IMG/VR virus record: IMGVR_UViG_3300045921_000146
Location: 1 to 64,000 of that record
DNA length: 64,000 nt
Reading direction: 5' to 3' (one strand)
Origin: a virus
Part shown: positions 25,326-34,068 of the stretch, in pieces
How the letters are laid out: each line of letters opens with the position of its first letter
Position numbering within the stretch: the stretch's first letter is position 1
Position numbers and translations under genes: made by a program
Notes under the pieces: model-generated
The model's database searches: none
What the model was told of the DNA's origin: nothing
What the model saw: only the letters and a program-made list of their open reading frames with translations

Positions 25326-25608
25326 TATCTTTTTCTCCTAAGAGAGCTTCATTAGCAGCTTCCGATAACATCTTAACTTTATCTGTTAAGTGATTAATAC
25401 CTGTTACTTGGCGCAGAATTTCTACTTCGCTCTTGATTAGCTCTTTGAGTTCTTTATCTTCGTTAATCAATAATTGTTTAATTTTCTGGATACGCACAAT
25501 TTTTTCTCGTACGTGAGGTAACTTATTAATTACGTATTCTTCAGGTGAGAAGGGACCTTTCATACCGTCCCGAGGCTCGTTCTTTACTTCTTCTTTATTT
25601 TCTTCCAT
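25318..25608 (-). CDS. Small helical protein, unknown
   Basis: 96 residues, acidic and Lys-rich, almost wholly helical (VREKIVRIQKIKQLLINEDK, then LKELIKSEVEILRQV). Start follows GGAGTTTTAGT. Overlaps the nuclease gene by eight bases. No family is recognised. Confidence 0.5.
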   Translation of the reverse strand: MEENKEEVKNEPRDGMKGPFSPEEYVINKLPHVREKIVRIQKIKQLLINEDKELKELIKSEVEILRQVTGINHLTDKVKMLSEAANEALLGEKDND

Positions 25609-25609
25609 A

Positions 25610-26071
25610 CTAAAACTCCACGCTTAAACTAGCGCCATAAGATCCAAAACGAGTTTCGGACCAGGCTCCTAAAAATACAGGTCCGATTATTCTTCTTTCA
25701 ATTCCAACTCTAATATTGTCACTGTCCAAGCCGCCATTACCAATAGTGGCCGCTACTTGTGCTCTCCATTGAGGTTTAAAGTTTTCAACAATCTTACTAG
25801 TATTAGTCTGCTTATCAGTTTCTTTACTAGTTTTCTTTTTAGAGTCGCTAATATTTTCTGTAGTTGTTTCTACTACTTTAGTGCCGTCAGGTTTAGTAGT
25901 TTCTTTAACTATAGTGCGAACTTCTGTCTTCACTCTTTCTACTTCTACTTCAACTACTTGCACTTTAGTTTCAGTCTTAGTAACTACTTTAGCTGGTTGT
26001 AGGTAACGCCCGAAGGCGTAACCTAACAAACCTACCAAAACTACAATAAGTAGTCCTGCTTTTAAATTCAT
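25610..26071 (-). CDS. Membrane-anchored protein with beta-rich C-terminus
   Basis: 153 residues. A hydrophobic helix at residues 5-22 (AGLLIVVLVGLLGYAFGR) is followed by Val/Glu/Lys-rich repeats (KTETKVQVVEVEVERVKTEV), a Ser/Lys/Thr linker, then strands ending in SYGASLSVEF with terminal Phe. This is a known phage layout without function. A role across the periplasm, spanin-like, is possible. Overlaps the exported ClpP-like gene by four bases. Confidence 0.5.
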   Translation of the reverse strand: MNLKAGLLIVVLVGLLGYAFGRYLQPAKVVTKTETKVQVVEVEVERVKTEVRTIVKETTKPDGTKVVETTTENISDSKKKTSKETDKQTNTSKIVENFKPQWRAQVAATIGNGGLDSDNIRVGIERRIIGPVFLGAWSETRFGSYGASLSVEF

Positions 26072-26907
26072 AGATATACTCCAACATCACCATTTTTAGA
26101 ATGTTGCTCTACAAATTCCTTCTTTTTAAGGTAAGGCATTTTAATAGCATTTTCGGCTTTAATGCGCTCTTTGGGGTCCAACATCCACAAGTTAGTATCT
26201 TCAAAGTCAAAAGCTAGGGGAGCAGAGACTAGAGGGCATTTAGACATTGTAAGCTTGACCACGCCAAAGAAAGTGTAGATCTTTTCAATTTGCGTTCCTT
26301 CCAAAGAAGAGTCGCAAACTACATTAGCAATTACGTCGGCAGCATTATCCTTGATTGCGTGTTTACCTACTACCCAGTACTCGTTTAAAATTAATTTTTG
26401 GTAGGAAGCTAGGGACATTTTCATTCTTTTAGCCATGTCACGCTCAATGTCTTCAATAGTCTTATGAATCCAGGCGCTACGAGTAGTCATCTCTCCAGGA
26501 ATTTGACCACTGACTCCGCCTCTGGCTCTATGTGACATCAAAGTAGCATTAGGTAGGATTACTCGGCGGCCAAGACTTTGTACGGTAATAAAACCCATAG
26601 AAGCTGCAAAAGAAGTAACAGTCACTACTTCTTGCGGAATACTTTTAAGAGTATCAATCAAAGCCATTCCTGCTCCTACACTGCCACCTGGAGTATCCAA
26701 GTACAGATAAATAGTAGAATTTTTAGACAAGCTATTGCTTAGAGCTACCAACTTTTGCTGAAGTTGCGCCACGGAACTATATGTAACAGGTCCCTGCAAA
26801 GCTAAAGTATTACTTTTACTAAGTGTGATTTTCGGCGTAGCCGTCTGCTGCCCTAAGCACACAGAAGCCGTAAAAGTTAGTACTGCCGATAGAATAAATT
26901 TAATCAT
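26068..26907 (-). CDS. Exported ClpP/SppA-like serine protease
   Basis: 279 residues. A signal peptide is visible (MIKFILSAVLTFTASVCLG). The ClpP-fold core follows: LYLDTPGGSVGAGMALIDTL (residues 68-87), the nucleophile motif SFAASMGF with Ser103, and ATLMSHRARGG with His126. Family knowledge: clp_protease/SppA-type enzymes form oligomers; exported versions act in the periplasm. A second, cytosolic ClpP is encoded at 34,318-35,121, so the phage carries two separate members. The long C-terminus (residues 200-279) is not part of ClpP. Confidence 0.8.
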   Translation of the reverse strand: MIKFILSAVLTFTASVCLGQQTATPKITLSKSNTLALQGPVTYSSVAQLQQKLVALSNSLSKNSTIYLYLDTPGGSVGAGMALIDTLKSIPQEVVTVTSFAASMGFITVQSLGRRVILPNATLMSHRARGGVSGQIPGEMTTRSAWIHKTIEDIERDMAKRMKMSLASYQKLILNEYWVVGKHAIKDNAADVIANVVCDSSLEGTQIEKIYTFFGVVKLTMSKCPLVSAPLAFDFEDTNLWMLDPKERIKAENAIKMPYLKKKEFVEQHSKNGDVGVYL

Positions 26908-26916
26908 TGTCTCTCC

Positions 26917-27582
26917 TTATTTGCCCCAAGTATGACCTACGTGAGGGTTAAACTTAATATTATTAAAACTCATATTTTTTTCTTCTAGGCCCAATCTAAT
27001 AAGCCAACCTATAGCTACTCCAAAAGCATCGTAAACGTCTGAAGGAGTTTTTCTATTTGTTTTTGTAATATTGGATACACTTTGTTCTGGTACTTGTACG
27101 TATTCTAATATTTTTTGTTTTGTAGGCTCTTTAAAATCTTTCTTATCATTACGCTTAATCCCTAACGTGGAGCGCCAGCTCTGAGGTAGGATAGAGTCAA
27201 CTGTCACTCCGTTCTCCCATGCGCCAGCTTTAATGGCTCCCTGCATTTCCGGCACTACTTGTACTCCCATCATCTTCTTGGAATTAATAGTGTACTGCTC
27301 AACTACAATGTAGTCAATATTTTGTACGATCCAAAAGTAATTGCACAGAGCATTAAACATATAGTTGTACTTTTGTTGGTGCGGCCACTTAGGGTCCAAC
27401 CAAATAGCTCCTGCGCACTTAAAATCTACTTTTTTAGTCTTAAAGTCTACAGAAGTTACCACATACCCCGTACAACTTGAACTAATATCTAGAAATAGGA
27501 GGTTACTATGTCCTACTTCCATTAGCTTTTCTTGCTGTAGCTGAGATTGTAATTGTTCTAAATCTTGTACTTTATCGCCCAT
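26917..27582 (-). CDS. RuvC-like Holliday junction nuclease
   Basis: 221 residues. RNase H-fold RuvC features are visible: LLFLDISSSCTGYVV with the first catalytic Asp, IDYIVVEQYTINSKKM with the catalytic Glu, and SDVYDAFGVAIGWLIRLG with the C-terminal Asp residues. It should resolve branched DNA before packaging. The N-terminal 25 residues are Gln-rich and may be a helix. Starts inside the end of the upstream gene. Confidence 0.8.
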   Translation of the reverse strand: MGDKVQDLEQLQSQLQQEKLMEVGHSNLLFLDISSSCTGYVVTSVDFKTKKVDFKCAGAIWLDPKWPHQQKYNYMFNALCNYFWIVQNIDYIVVEQYTINSKKMMGVQVVPEMQGAIKAGAWENGVTVDSILPQSWRSTLGIKRNDKKDFKEPTKQKILEYVQVPEQSVSNITKTNRKTPSDVYDAFGVAIGWLIRLGLEEKNMSFNNIKFNPHVGHTWGK

Positions 27583-28096
27583 ATTTTGTAAAAAACTCCT
27601 TCTCTAGTTCTTCAGCTAATTTTAGGTCTTGAGCCTTTTTAGCTTGTCTAATTTTTTTTGAAAGTTCTCGTCTTTCCTTCTGCTCCCACATCTGCTTAGT
27701 ATATTCTATCTTAGAATCTACCATTTTGGCAAAATCTTTTGCAGTCTTAACGTCTTTTCCTCTTTTAATGTGGGCAGAATATAAAGCTTCTTTAATCTGT
27801 TTTAAATTGTCATCGTCTCGCTCAGCCAGAGGAATAAGATCTTCAAACATCTTGAGTTTAGCTTCATACTCTTCTCTAGTTTTTGCAGTAACAATAGAAT
27901 TAATAGTCCTTTTAATCTTTCCAATACCTTCTTTGTAAAGCATTTGTTGAGCTTCAATAACTATTTCATTTACTGCTCTAGTATTTAGATCTGGCTTGGA
28001 GTCCTTGTCATCTAACCACAATAATAACTCTAAATACTTAGTTCCTAACCAAGTACCATAGAACCAGTATAGTAATCTATTAAACATCTTCTCCAT
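27572..28096 (-). CDS. Helical protein, unknown
   Basis: 174 residues; ATG 28096 with AAGG upstream, or ATG 28087 just after GGAG. The N-terminus MFNRLLYWFYGTWLGTKYLELLLWL is aromatic and hydrophobic; the remainder is charged and helical, with a coiled coil at residues 125-170. No family is recognised. Confidence 0.5.
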   Translation of the reverse strand: MEKMFNRLLYWFYGTWLGTKYLELLLWLDDKDSKPDLNTRAVNEIVIEAQQMLYKEGIGKIKRTINSIVTAKTREEYEAKLKMFEDLIPLAERDDDNLKQIKEALYSAHIKRGKDVKTAKDFAKMVDSKIEYTKQMWEQKERRELSKKIRQAKKAQDLKLAEELEKEFFTKYGR

Positions 28097-28460
28097 CTTT
28101 AATACCTTCTACTTTATCGTTGTAAGGTTTTACCTTTGTTCGATTCTGGCAGCTTGTGCATTTGCGAAAATAATGCACTCCGTCCCTACGACTTATAGTA
28201 AAAATTTTCATAAACCCAGTACGACAAACAAAACATTCCCACTTTTGTTTTAACTTCTTTCTTTCTTCTTTTATACTTTCTTGTAAGTCTTCTATTGATT
28301 GTTGATATACTAAATCTCTAAGATTTGTAAATCTATCAATGTCTACTCGTTGTAATTGTTTCCTTAAAGAACTTATTTGATTTTTTAACCTTTTGTTTTC
28401 ACATTTTAATTTTTGTAACTGATCTAATTCTTTATCTGCGTATCGGTTTCTGCGACTCAT
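28080..28460 (-). CDS. Coiled-coil protein with zinc ribbon
   Basis: 126 residues. Residues 8-75 form a coiled coil (LQKLKCENKRLKNQISSLRK). Residues 78-110 form a zinc ribbon, WECFVCRTGF followed by FRKCTSCQNRTK (CxxC pairs). I know this arrangement from other phage genomes as a conserved protein of unknown function; nucleic-acid binding is likely. Confidence 0.6.
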   Translation of the reverse strand: MSRRNRYADKELDQLQKLKCENKRLKNQISSLRKQLQRVDIDRFTNLRDLVYQQSIEDLQESIKEERKKLKQKWECFVCRTGFMKIFTISRRDGVHYFRKCTSCQNRTKVKPYNDKVEGIKDGEDV

Positions 28461-28468
28461 ACAGTCCT

Positions 28469-28909
28469 TTAGTTACCGCTGGAACCAAACCCTTCGGAAC
28501 CTCTGTTAGTTTCACTCAAACTGGTAACTTCTTCTAGTTCTAAATTAGGGCAAGGTACTACTAGTAATTGTCCTACTCTGTCCCCTACGTAATATTCTTC
28601 GGCGTTTTCTTTTGTGGGTTTGTATCTAAACTTAAGTTCTCCTCTGTAATTAGAGTCAATCACTCCTACTCCATTAGTCAAGAATAAATCTTTTTTAGAT
28701 AAGCTAGACCTAGCAAACAACAGCCCTACGTGCCCTGGAGGAATCTCTACAGCTATACCAGTGCCGTACTCGATAAATCCAAATTCTTGGTCATGGTAGA
28801 GGTCCACCGCCACTAGGTCCAGAGCAGCATCCCCTTCTCTAGTATATTTTGGAATTTCTGCGTGTTCCACAAGTCTCTGAAATTTCAGCTTAATGGAAGG
28901 TCGGGTCAC
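28469..28909 (-). CDS. dut: dUTP diphosphatase (dUTPase)
   Basis: 146 residues, standard trimeric dUTPase length. All five motifs are present: GDAALDL, LFARSSLSKK, NGVGVIDSNYRGEL, VGDRVGQLLV and RGSEGFGSSG. It converts dUTP to dUMP, which both feeds ThyX and keeps uracil out of phage DNA; the uracil-DNA glycosylase at 43,498-43,986 fits the same purpose. Start ATG 28909 lies inside the end of the upstream gene. Confidence 0.96.
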   Translation of the reverse strand: MTRPSIKLKFQRLVEHAEIPKYTREGDAALDLVAVDLYHDQEFGFIEYGTGIAVEIPPGHVGLLFARSSLSKKDLFLTNGVGVIDSNYRGELKFRYKPTKENAEEYYVGDRVGQLLVVPCPNLELEEVTSLSETNRGSEGFGSSGN

Positions 28910-29195
28910 TATTTCCTCCGTTACTAATAATATTAACCAGACGGTTACTAGTATTTACGTTATTTTTAACAGCACTTTTCTGGAACTTTTCTTGTAGTTG
29001 CTTGGCAGTCTCTTGCAAAGCTCTTAGCTCTTGCTCAGCCCGAATAAGTTTTACACCTGTAGGAGTTTTCATTTTAATGTGCAAAGTTCCTCCTAAGTAA
29101 ACTAATTTGTTTACTGCATAAGATAGAACTTTAATTACTAGTTCAATAGGCAAGGCTGCGTAGAACGGTATATTAGCAAACAAAGTTTTAATCAT
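28890..29195 (-). CDS. Small membrane-associated protein
   Basis: 101 residues from ATG 29195, overlapping the recA stop by eight bases. The longer frame to 29,399 is only the antisense-frame shadow inside recA. Hydrophobic N-terminal region (FYAALPIELVIKVLSYAV), helical middle (LIRAEQELRALQETAKQLQE), Asn/Ser-rich end. Function unknown. Confidence 0.55.
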   Translation of the reverse strand: MIKTLFANIPFYAALPIELVIKVLSYAVNKLVYLGGTLHIKMKTPTGVKLIRAEQELRALQETAKQLQEKFQKSAVKNNVNTSNRLVNIISNGGNSDPTFH

Positions 29196-30117
29196 TTTCC
29201 GCCACTCCTTCTTCAAGTAGGTAGGAATCTCCCCACATAGCTCTATTACGTTTCTTGTAATCTTCAATAGCTCCTGACTCATTAGCGAAAATGCTGTCAG
29301 CAGTGATAACAAACTCGCCAGTATTCTTAATATTTGAGATATGATTTTTCTCAACTTTAATCTTACTGACAATACCAAACGTCTTAGTCTTACCTTCAAC
29401 TATAGCAGAAAGTTCTTTAACTTTGCTAGTTTTAATTTGCAACGAAGAAGTATACTTCAACTGTTTACCGCCTCTAAATTGATGTTTCATAATTCCTGAA
29501 GGAGTCATAGACTCATACATTTGATTTAGAATTACCATACCAATATAATGATTGTGAGTTTCATAGCGAGTATCGCAAACTCGATCAGACATCAATCTCA
29601 TGTGCTCTGATATAACCTTTGCGTTCTTCTGGTGAATGTTCTTTAGTTCAACAGTACCGTCTTTGTTTTCTTTCCGAGCTTCTCTAGAATTCACATTTCC
29701 TAAAGAATCAATGAAAATCATAACGTCGTGAGGTAGGCGGCCTTTATTTACATCAGCCAAAATCTTATCGCAGAACTCAAAGATGTCTTCTACGCTACGG
29801 CAGTTAAGATTAATGATAGCGTTTTCTGTATCTAGACCCATCATTCTAGCTCTATCTTCTCTATACTTTTTCTCTACGATGATTAATACAGGCAGGATGT
29901 CTTGCTGTTGGCATTTAGCCGCAGCTTCTAACATTAATGTGGATTTGCCTGTGTCGGAATCTCCGTAGATTTGCGTAATATCTCCCAAAGGGAAACCAGG
30001 AAGACCTAAAGCACTTTGTAGATCCTCGTTAAGAACTACGTACTTAGGTTTTTTTTCTTGTAGCTCGGTGGTTTTTAATGTGTCTTTGTACGCTTGTAAA
30101 TCAAATTTTTTTGCCAT
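29188..30117 (-). CDS. recA: RecA/UvsX-like recombinase
   Basis: 309 residues. Walker A is GDSDTGKST at about residues 52-60, Walker B is VMIFIDSLGNV, and there are GKQLKYTSSLQIK and NHISNIKN segments typical of phage RecA-like recombinases, which are shorter than bacterial RecA. It drives strand exchange for phage recombination and repair. It is preceded by a 140-base GC-rich leader and a strong sigma-70-type promoter overlapping an inverted repeat, so its expression is probably controlled separately from the genes before it. Confidence 0.93.
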   Translation of the reverse strand: MAKKFDLQAYKDTLKTTELQEKKPKYVVLNEDLQSALGLPGFPLGDITQIYGDSDTGKSTLMLEAAAKCQQQDILPVLIIVEKKYREDRARMMGLDTENAIINLNCRSVEDIFEFCDKILADVNKGRLPHDVMIFIDSLGNVNSREARKENKDGTVELKNIHQKNAKVISEHMRLMSDRVCDTRYETHNHYIGMVILNQMYESMTPSGIMKHQFRGGKQLKYTSSLQIKTSKVKELSAIVEGKTKTFGIVSKIKVEKNHISNIKNTGEFVITADSIFANESGAIEDYKKRNRAMWGDSYLLEEGVAEND

Positions 30118-30260
30118 ACGTTCTCCAAATAAAAATGTGTGGGCCAGGCGCTACTCTGACTCGAGGCCAACAGACCGTGGATTGCACTCAGTTCATCCAT
30201 TACTGGATCGCCTACGTCTAGGCCGCCACGTATCTGCCTGCGTGTCTCCAGTGGTTTGCG
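30118..30260 (-). promoter_or_regulatory. GC-rich structured leader of recA
   Basis: This interval between promoter and recA start is visibly richer in G+C than its surroundings. The transcript can form local hairpins: GCCTA-GACG-TAGGC, ATCCA-GTAA-TGGAT and a larger fold with GGCC at both ends just before the ribosome site (TTTGGAG). No known riboswitch is recognised. A 62-residue frame here lacks a ribosome site and is rejected. Confidence 0.5.
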
Positions 30261-30294
30261 CAAGTTATTATAAGGGGGTATACCTTGCGCTCAA
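30258..30294 (-). promoter_or_regulatory. Sigma-70-type promoter with operator-like inverted repeat
   Basis: On the minus strand TTGAGC (-35, 30294-30289) and a perfect TATAAT (-10, 30272-30267) are 16 bases apart. A perfect seven-base inverted repeat, GCGCAAG and CTTGCGC (30258-30264 and 30284-30290), encloses the -10 box and touches the -35 box, as expected for a repressor site. Drives recA and the genes after it. Confidence 0.75.
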
Positions 30295-30342
30295 AAGTGC
30301 TGTAACACTCCCACAGCTTTCCACGCCGCCACACAAAACAAA

Positions 30343-30684
30343 TTACACGGTTTTAGAAATATTATTACGATAATCGCCCATACCAATAACTGCTCCCGTA
30401 TAGAACAGCAAGAATTCGTTAATGTCGATAGCATCAGTACGGCTATTGATACGACTATTCTTAATGTCGTTACGGATTAAGTTATAAACTGAACGAAGTT
30501 TTCTGCCTAAGCCTACATTACGAGTAGCGTCCGAACTAGTCAAAAAACGGACCACCTGATTTACAGTAAGTGTGCGGTGGTTGTTTGTAGAATCTCCGAT
30601 AATACTCTTTACTTCTTGAGGGTCCAGACCTACGATTGTATTGGCCAGTTGCTCGTAAAAATTAATATATTTTGGTGCGCTCAT
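30343..30684 (-). CDS. Unknown protein, 113 aa
   Basis: Begins MSAPKYINFYEQLANTIVGL; helical, with DAIDINEFLLFYTGAVIGMGD near the end. The start overlaps the stop of the CYTH gene. No family is recognised. It ends 48 bases before the recA promoter; a weak GCTGT/ACAGC hairpin followed by four T residues lies between and could end this transcript. Confidence 0.5.
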   Translation of the reverse strand: MSAPKYINFYEQLANTIVGLDPQEVKSIIGDSTNNHRTLTVNQVVRFLTSSDATRNVGLGRKLRSVYNLIRNDIKNSRINSRTDAIDINEFLLFYTGAVIGMGDYRNNISKTV

Positions 30685-31262
30685 TATTTATCCTCCTTTT
30701 TATAGATTTCAAATAAGCTTCTTTTCATTCTATTTTTCTTGGTTACTCCAAGAATTTCTAACTTCTTCTCTAAAGTTTCTAACTCTTCTTTTAATTTGTC
30801 AACTGAAATATTTTTTAGGCTATCTTTATTTACTTCGACCTCTAAATACCTACCAATCTCTTTCATATTTTCGTCATACACAGTATAATATACCATATTA
30901 GTATTCTCAAACCAGTATATAAAACAAGACTTGTAGATTTTAAAGTTCTTAACGTACCCATCCAGACCTACGTAAGTCGTGACAAGTTTTTCGTTAATTC
31001 TGGAGCTATCCAAAGGTAAGTCAATCTCAATGCGTTCCCAATTATTAGCCTGCCTAGTCTTTACTTTTTTAGTAAGTTCGGGAGTATCAGACTCTCTGTA
31101 CCGTTGAAAGGCTCCTTCCACTCCAGGCTTGGTGAAATATACGTCCCAAGAACTTACGTCTATCTTTTTTACGGGGTTTAGCTCGTCTGCCAGCTTCATA
31201 AAATCTGTAAGCTTTACGTCACTAGCTTCGTACTTATACTCTAGTTCTAGATACTCGTTCAT
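30684..31262 (-). CDS. CYTH-domain triphosphate tunnel protein
   Basis: 192 residues. The N-terminus EYLELEYKYEASD carries the CYTH signature ExExK. Further barrel strands with charged pairs follow: FQRYRES, ELTKKVKTR, ERIEIDLPL, YYTVYDENMKEIGRYLEVEV. Members bind triphosphates and metal inside a tunnel and include thiamine triphosphatases, RNA triphosphatases and class IV adenylate cyclases. The substrate here is unknown. The C-terminal 45 residues are helical and basic. Unusual for a phage replication block. Confidence 0.75.
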   Translation of the reverse strand: MNEYLELEYKYEASDVKLTDFMKLADELNPVKKIDVSSWDVYFTKPGVEGAFQRYRESDTPELTKKVKTRQANNWERIEIDLPLDSSRINEKLVTTYVGLDGYVKNFKIYKSCFIYWFENTNMVYYTVYDENMKEIGRYLEVEVNKDSLKNISVDKLKEELETLEKKLEILGVTKKNRMKRSLFEIYKKEDK

Positions 31263-31789
31263 CTTAGCCTCTTGTTAAGATCCTTTGAATAAGCCTTCAA
31301 GCTTTCTTTAGTTGTAGGTCTTTGATAAGGATACATAATATCGTGTCGGTTGTCAATATGTTCGTAACCGAAACAATGTAAATATTCGTGAATTAAAGTT
31401 CTTATAAATCTGTCGCTAGAAGAAGTTCGGGCTCTAGATATAGTTATGTCGCAGGAGCCCCATTTTACGTGCGCTAAACCATTCAAGTATACCCCATCTA
31501 CTGCGAACTCGTTCTGAATAAAATCGTCAATATAAGTTATAGTAATAGGTCTCCAACCTAAGCCAGGTATTTTACTATTGCTACCATCAGCGGCGTGAAA
31601 ATCTCCTAAAACTTGTAAAGTACTCGTTATTTCTTGAGGGCTACCTTTTACGTCAGATAGGTAACTAAATCTTCCTGTAGTGTGTTTAATTATCGTTAAG
31701 TAGTTAAAAGATAAATACCCCACTATTAGTGGTACAAACTGTATAAATAATATAAATCGTAGGTATAAACCAATTATATTTTTATTCAT
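31259..31789 (-). CDS. Exported or membrane-anchored metzincin protease
   Basis: 176 residues from ATG 31789 (overlaps the polymerase stop, TAATG). A hydrophobic segment at residues 7-31 (LYLRFILFIQFVPLIVGYLSF) anchors or exports it. The zinc site is HEYLHCFGYEH (HExxHxxGxxH) with a DIMYP Met-turn, the full metzincin signature as in matrixins. Usually such enzymes are secreted. In a phage it could trim envelope or host surface proteins; this is inference. Confidence 0.82.
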   Translation of the reverse strand: MNKNIIGLYLRFILFIQFVPLIVGYLSFNYLTIIKHTTGRFSYLSDVKGSPQEITSTLQVLGDFHAADGSNSKIPGLGWRPITITYIDDFIQNEFAVDGVYLNGLAHVKWGSCDITISRARTSSSDRFIRTLIHEYLHCFGYEHIDNRHDIMYPYQRPTTKESLKAYSKDLNKRLR

Positions 31790-34068
31790 TAATGAGACTC
31801 CTTTAGATTGTAGGCTATTTGAGGTTCTGCAATTAGTGGCACAGAAATCTTTGTAGTATTTTCCATACAATCTCTCATAATATTTTTAGCTAATTCTGCG
31901 TGTTCTTCTTTTACTACAGATACTATCTGATCGTGGATCTGTAACGCTACGTAACCTTCTACGCCTTGAGCTTTAAACTGCCTAGTTATGGCTAACATAG
32001 CTCTATTAACAATATGGGCAGCTAGACCTTGAATCTTAAAGTTCTTAGCGTTATTAAGACTATTTTTAAACTTTCTACGAACTTCAGTTTGGTTCATTTT
32101 TTGAGCCCATTTAAAATCTAATACATTGTCACCGTATAATGTGTAGATAGCTCTACAATCTTTTAAGTGTCTAATACGGCCAAATTCTGTAGCTACGAAA
32201 CCTTTCTTTTTAGCTTCTTGATTACAAATAGCCATATATTTTTTAAGATTGGGATAAGCGTTCAGATAAGCTTTTACGATTTTATCCGCCTCTTGATAAG
32301 AAGTTTTCATCTCTTGAGAAATTCTGGAAGCTTCTGCCCCATAAGGAACAGACAAGCAGAACACCTTAGCCTTATGCCGAAATTCGGGGTAAACTTTTTT
32401 CAGGTAATTTTCGTGTTTAGGGTCGGCGCTAATATCTTGCAATTTGAAAACATCTATAGCGATTCTAGAATATAAGTCCTCACCTTTACGGAAAACTCCT
32501 CTAAGCCCTTCGTCGTTACTCATGTGAGCAAAGGCTCTTGGCTCTAAGGCCGAGTAGTCTGCGTCCACTAGAACGTGGTTTTTGGGCGCTACAAAGCCTT
32601 CTCTAATTGAGTTAGTGTACTTTAAAACTATAGGGTGCATCCCAGAGTCTTCTTCTCTAGGTCTTGGTAGGTTTTGTAAATTGGGGTCTCGACTACTAAA
32701 TCTGCCGGAGGTAGTACCAAATTGTAGCATAGAAGTATAAATTACTCCGTCTACTTGACGACCTAAAATGCCCTCTACATAAGTGGACTGCAACTTGTTA
32801 AGTTTCTTGTAAATGTGCAACTTTTCAGCAATAGTATCTCTTTGGGCCGCCAGTTCAATAAACTTATCGTCAACTTTAGGTTTACCTTTTTCTGTTTTGT
32901 CTATAGGTCGTAAACCTTTAATGTTAAAAAATAGTTCAATCAAGTGGTCGTTAGATTTAAAATTAAATACTCGATCTGATCCGTATTTGTTCTTCCAAAG
33001 GTTCATCTGAACTTTTTCTTTTAAGTCATAGTCGTATTGTTTGGCTACCTCATCAAAAGTAGTCAAACCTAGTACCCACTCATAAAAAGTTTGAAATTGA
33101 GGGGTAACTTTTAGTTGCTGTTCTACCGCCTTCTTAGCTAAAGTTTCTTTGCCGCTCTTTTTATTTACGGGGAGGGGCGCACCCAAACACTCGGCTACTA
33201 CTTTAGGGAAGTTACCCGAGTTATTAACTGCAAATTCTTTTTCTAGTAGAGCATTTTCAAATTGAACTACTTGCTGTTTCGCTTCAGCATACATAGCGTC
33301 TTCTAATTTTGTTAGTTCGTGAGATATCTCTTCGTGTAGTTTTTGAAAATGTTCAACGTCTACACTAAATCCTCTACGCTTCATAACTATAGTACATTCT
33401 CTATACACAGGCATGATTTCGTCGTGGTAGAATAACTGCTCAAGACCTTCTTCTTGTAGTTTTTTTGAATACAAGTCGTACAGAAGTTTAGTTAGGATTA
33501 CGTCCCAACAACAATAAGTACCTAAAGTTTTAGTACTAGCAAGGTACATATCTTTATTTTCTTTGGTCCACTTACCGCCAGCGGCTAACACTTCGTTTTT
33601 TAATTCGTCTTGGGCGTTATCTGCCCATTCGCCCAGCTCTCTAACCGCTATCTCTTTAAGGCCAAATGGCGGCTCCTCATCTACAGTATGTTTCATTAGA
33701 ATAGTGTCAGCTTTGATGTGTAAGTCGAGAACCGCTCCCCCATTTCTGCTGTAGACAATACAATCGTAAACAATATTGTGACCAATAACTCCACGAGAAA
33801 TGAGAGTATTATCTAACCATTTAATAATAGAAGATTCTTCGGAGGTTGACCAAAACTTAGATCCGTCTGGATTTCTAATGGGGATGTAGAAAGCTTTTTG
33901 ATCGGTAAAGCAAATACCTATTCCGAACAAGTCTGCTTTTACTTCTTCAACGCTATTAGTTTCAACGTCAAATACTACAGGTAGTTGCGGATCTGTGGCA
34001 GCTTCATAAGACTTTAGTCGCTCAAACAACGACCAGTTAGTAATTAAGTATGTTTGGAAACTGTGCAT
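31789..34068 (-). CDS. polA: Family A DNA polymerase
   Basis: 759 residues. The N-terminus is a DnaQ-like 3'-5' exonuclease: VVFDVETNSVE (Asp, Glu) and GHNIVYDCIVY. Polymerase motifs follow: GRFSSRDPNLQNLPR near residue 450, DADYSALEPRAFAHMSND near 500 (motif A), RHKAKVFCLSVPYGAEA (O-helix region, motif B) and LQIHDQIVSV near 710 (motif C). No 5'-3' exonuclease domain, as usual for phage replicative Pol I enzymes. It overlaps the PQ-loop gene by 25 bases. Confidence 0.96.
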   Translation of the reverse strand: MHSFQTYLITNWSLFERLKSYEAATDPQLPVVFDVETNSVEEVKADLFGIGICFTDQKAFYIPIRNPDGSKFWSTSEESSIIKWLDNTLISRGVIGHNIVYDCIVYSRNGGAVLDLHIKADTILMKHTVDEEPPFGLKEIAVRELGEWADNAQDELKNEVLAAGGKWTKENKDMYLASTKTLGTYCCWDVILTKLLYDLYSKKLQEEGLEQLFYHDEIMPVYRECTIVMKRRGFSVDVEHFQKLHEEISHELTKLEDAMYAEAKQQVVQFENALLEKEFAVNNSGNFPKVVAECLGAPLPVNKKSGKETLAKKAVEQQLKVTPQFQTFYEWVLGLTTFDEVAKQYDYDLKEKVQMNLWKNKYGSDRVFNFKSNDHLIELFFNIKGLRPIDKTEKGKPKVDDKFIELAAQRDTIAEKLHIYKKLNKLQSTYVEGILGRQVDGVIYTSMLQFGTTSGRFSSRDPNLQNLPRPREEDSGMHPIVLKYTNSIREGFVAPKNHVLVDADYSALEPRAFAHMSNDEGLRGVFRKGEDLYSRIAIDVFKLQDISADPKHENYLKKVYPEFRHKAKVFCLSVPYGAEASRISQEMKTSYQEADKIVKAYLNAYPNLKKYMAICNQEAKKKGFVATEFGRIRHLKDCRAIYTLYGDNVLDFKWAQKMNQTEVRRKFKNSLNNAKNFKIQGLAAHIVNRAMLAITRQFKAQGVEGYVALQIHDQIVSVVKEEHAELAKNIMRDCMENTTKISVPLIAEPQIAYNLKESH

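Noticed and set aside
28910-29399. N-terminal extension of the small membrane protein gene into recA
   Set aside because: ATG 29195 directly overlaps the recA stop in the way typical of this operon; the longer frame is a shadow of recA.
30075-30263. 62-codon minus-strand frame before recA
   Set aside because: Overlaps the recA start deeply, has no ribosome site, and lies in a leader behind a strong promoter; an RNA leader explains it better.
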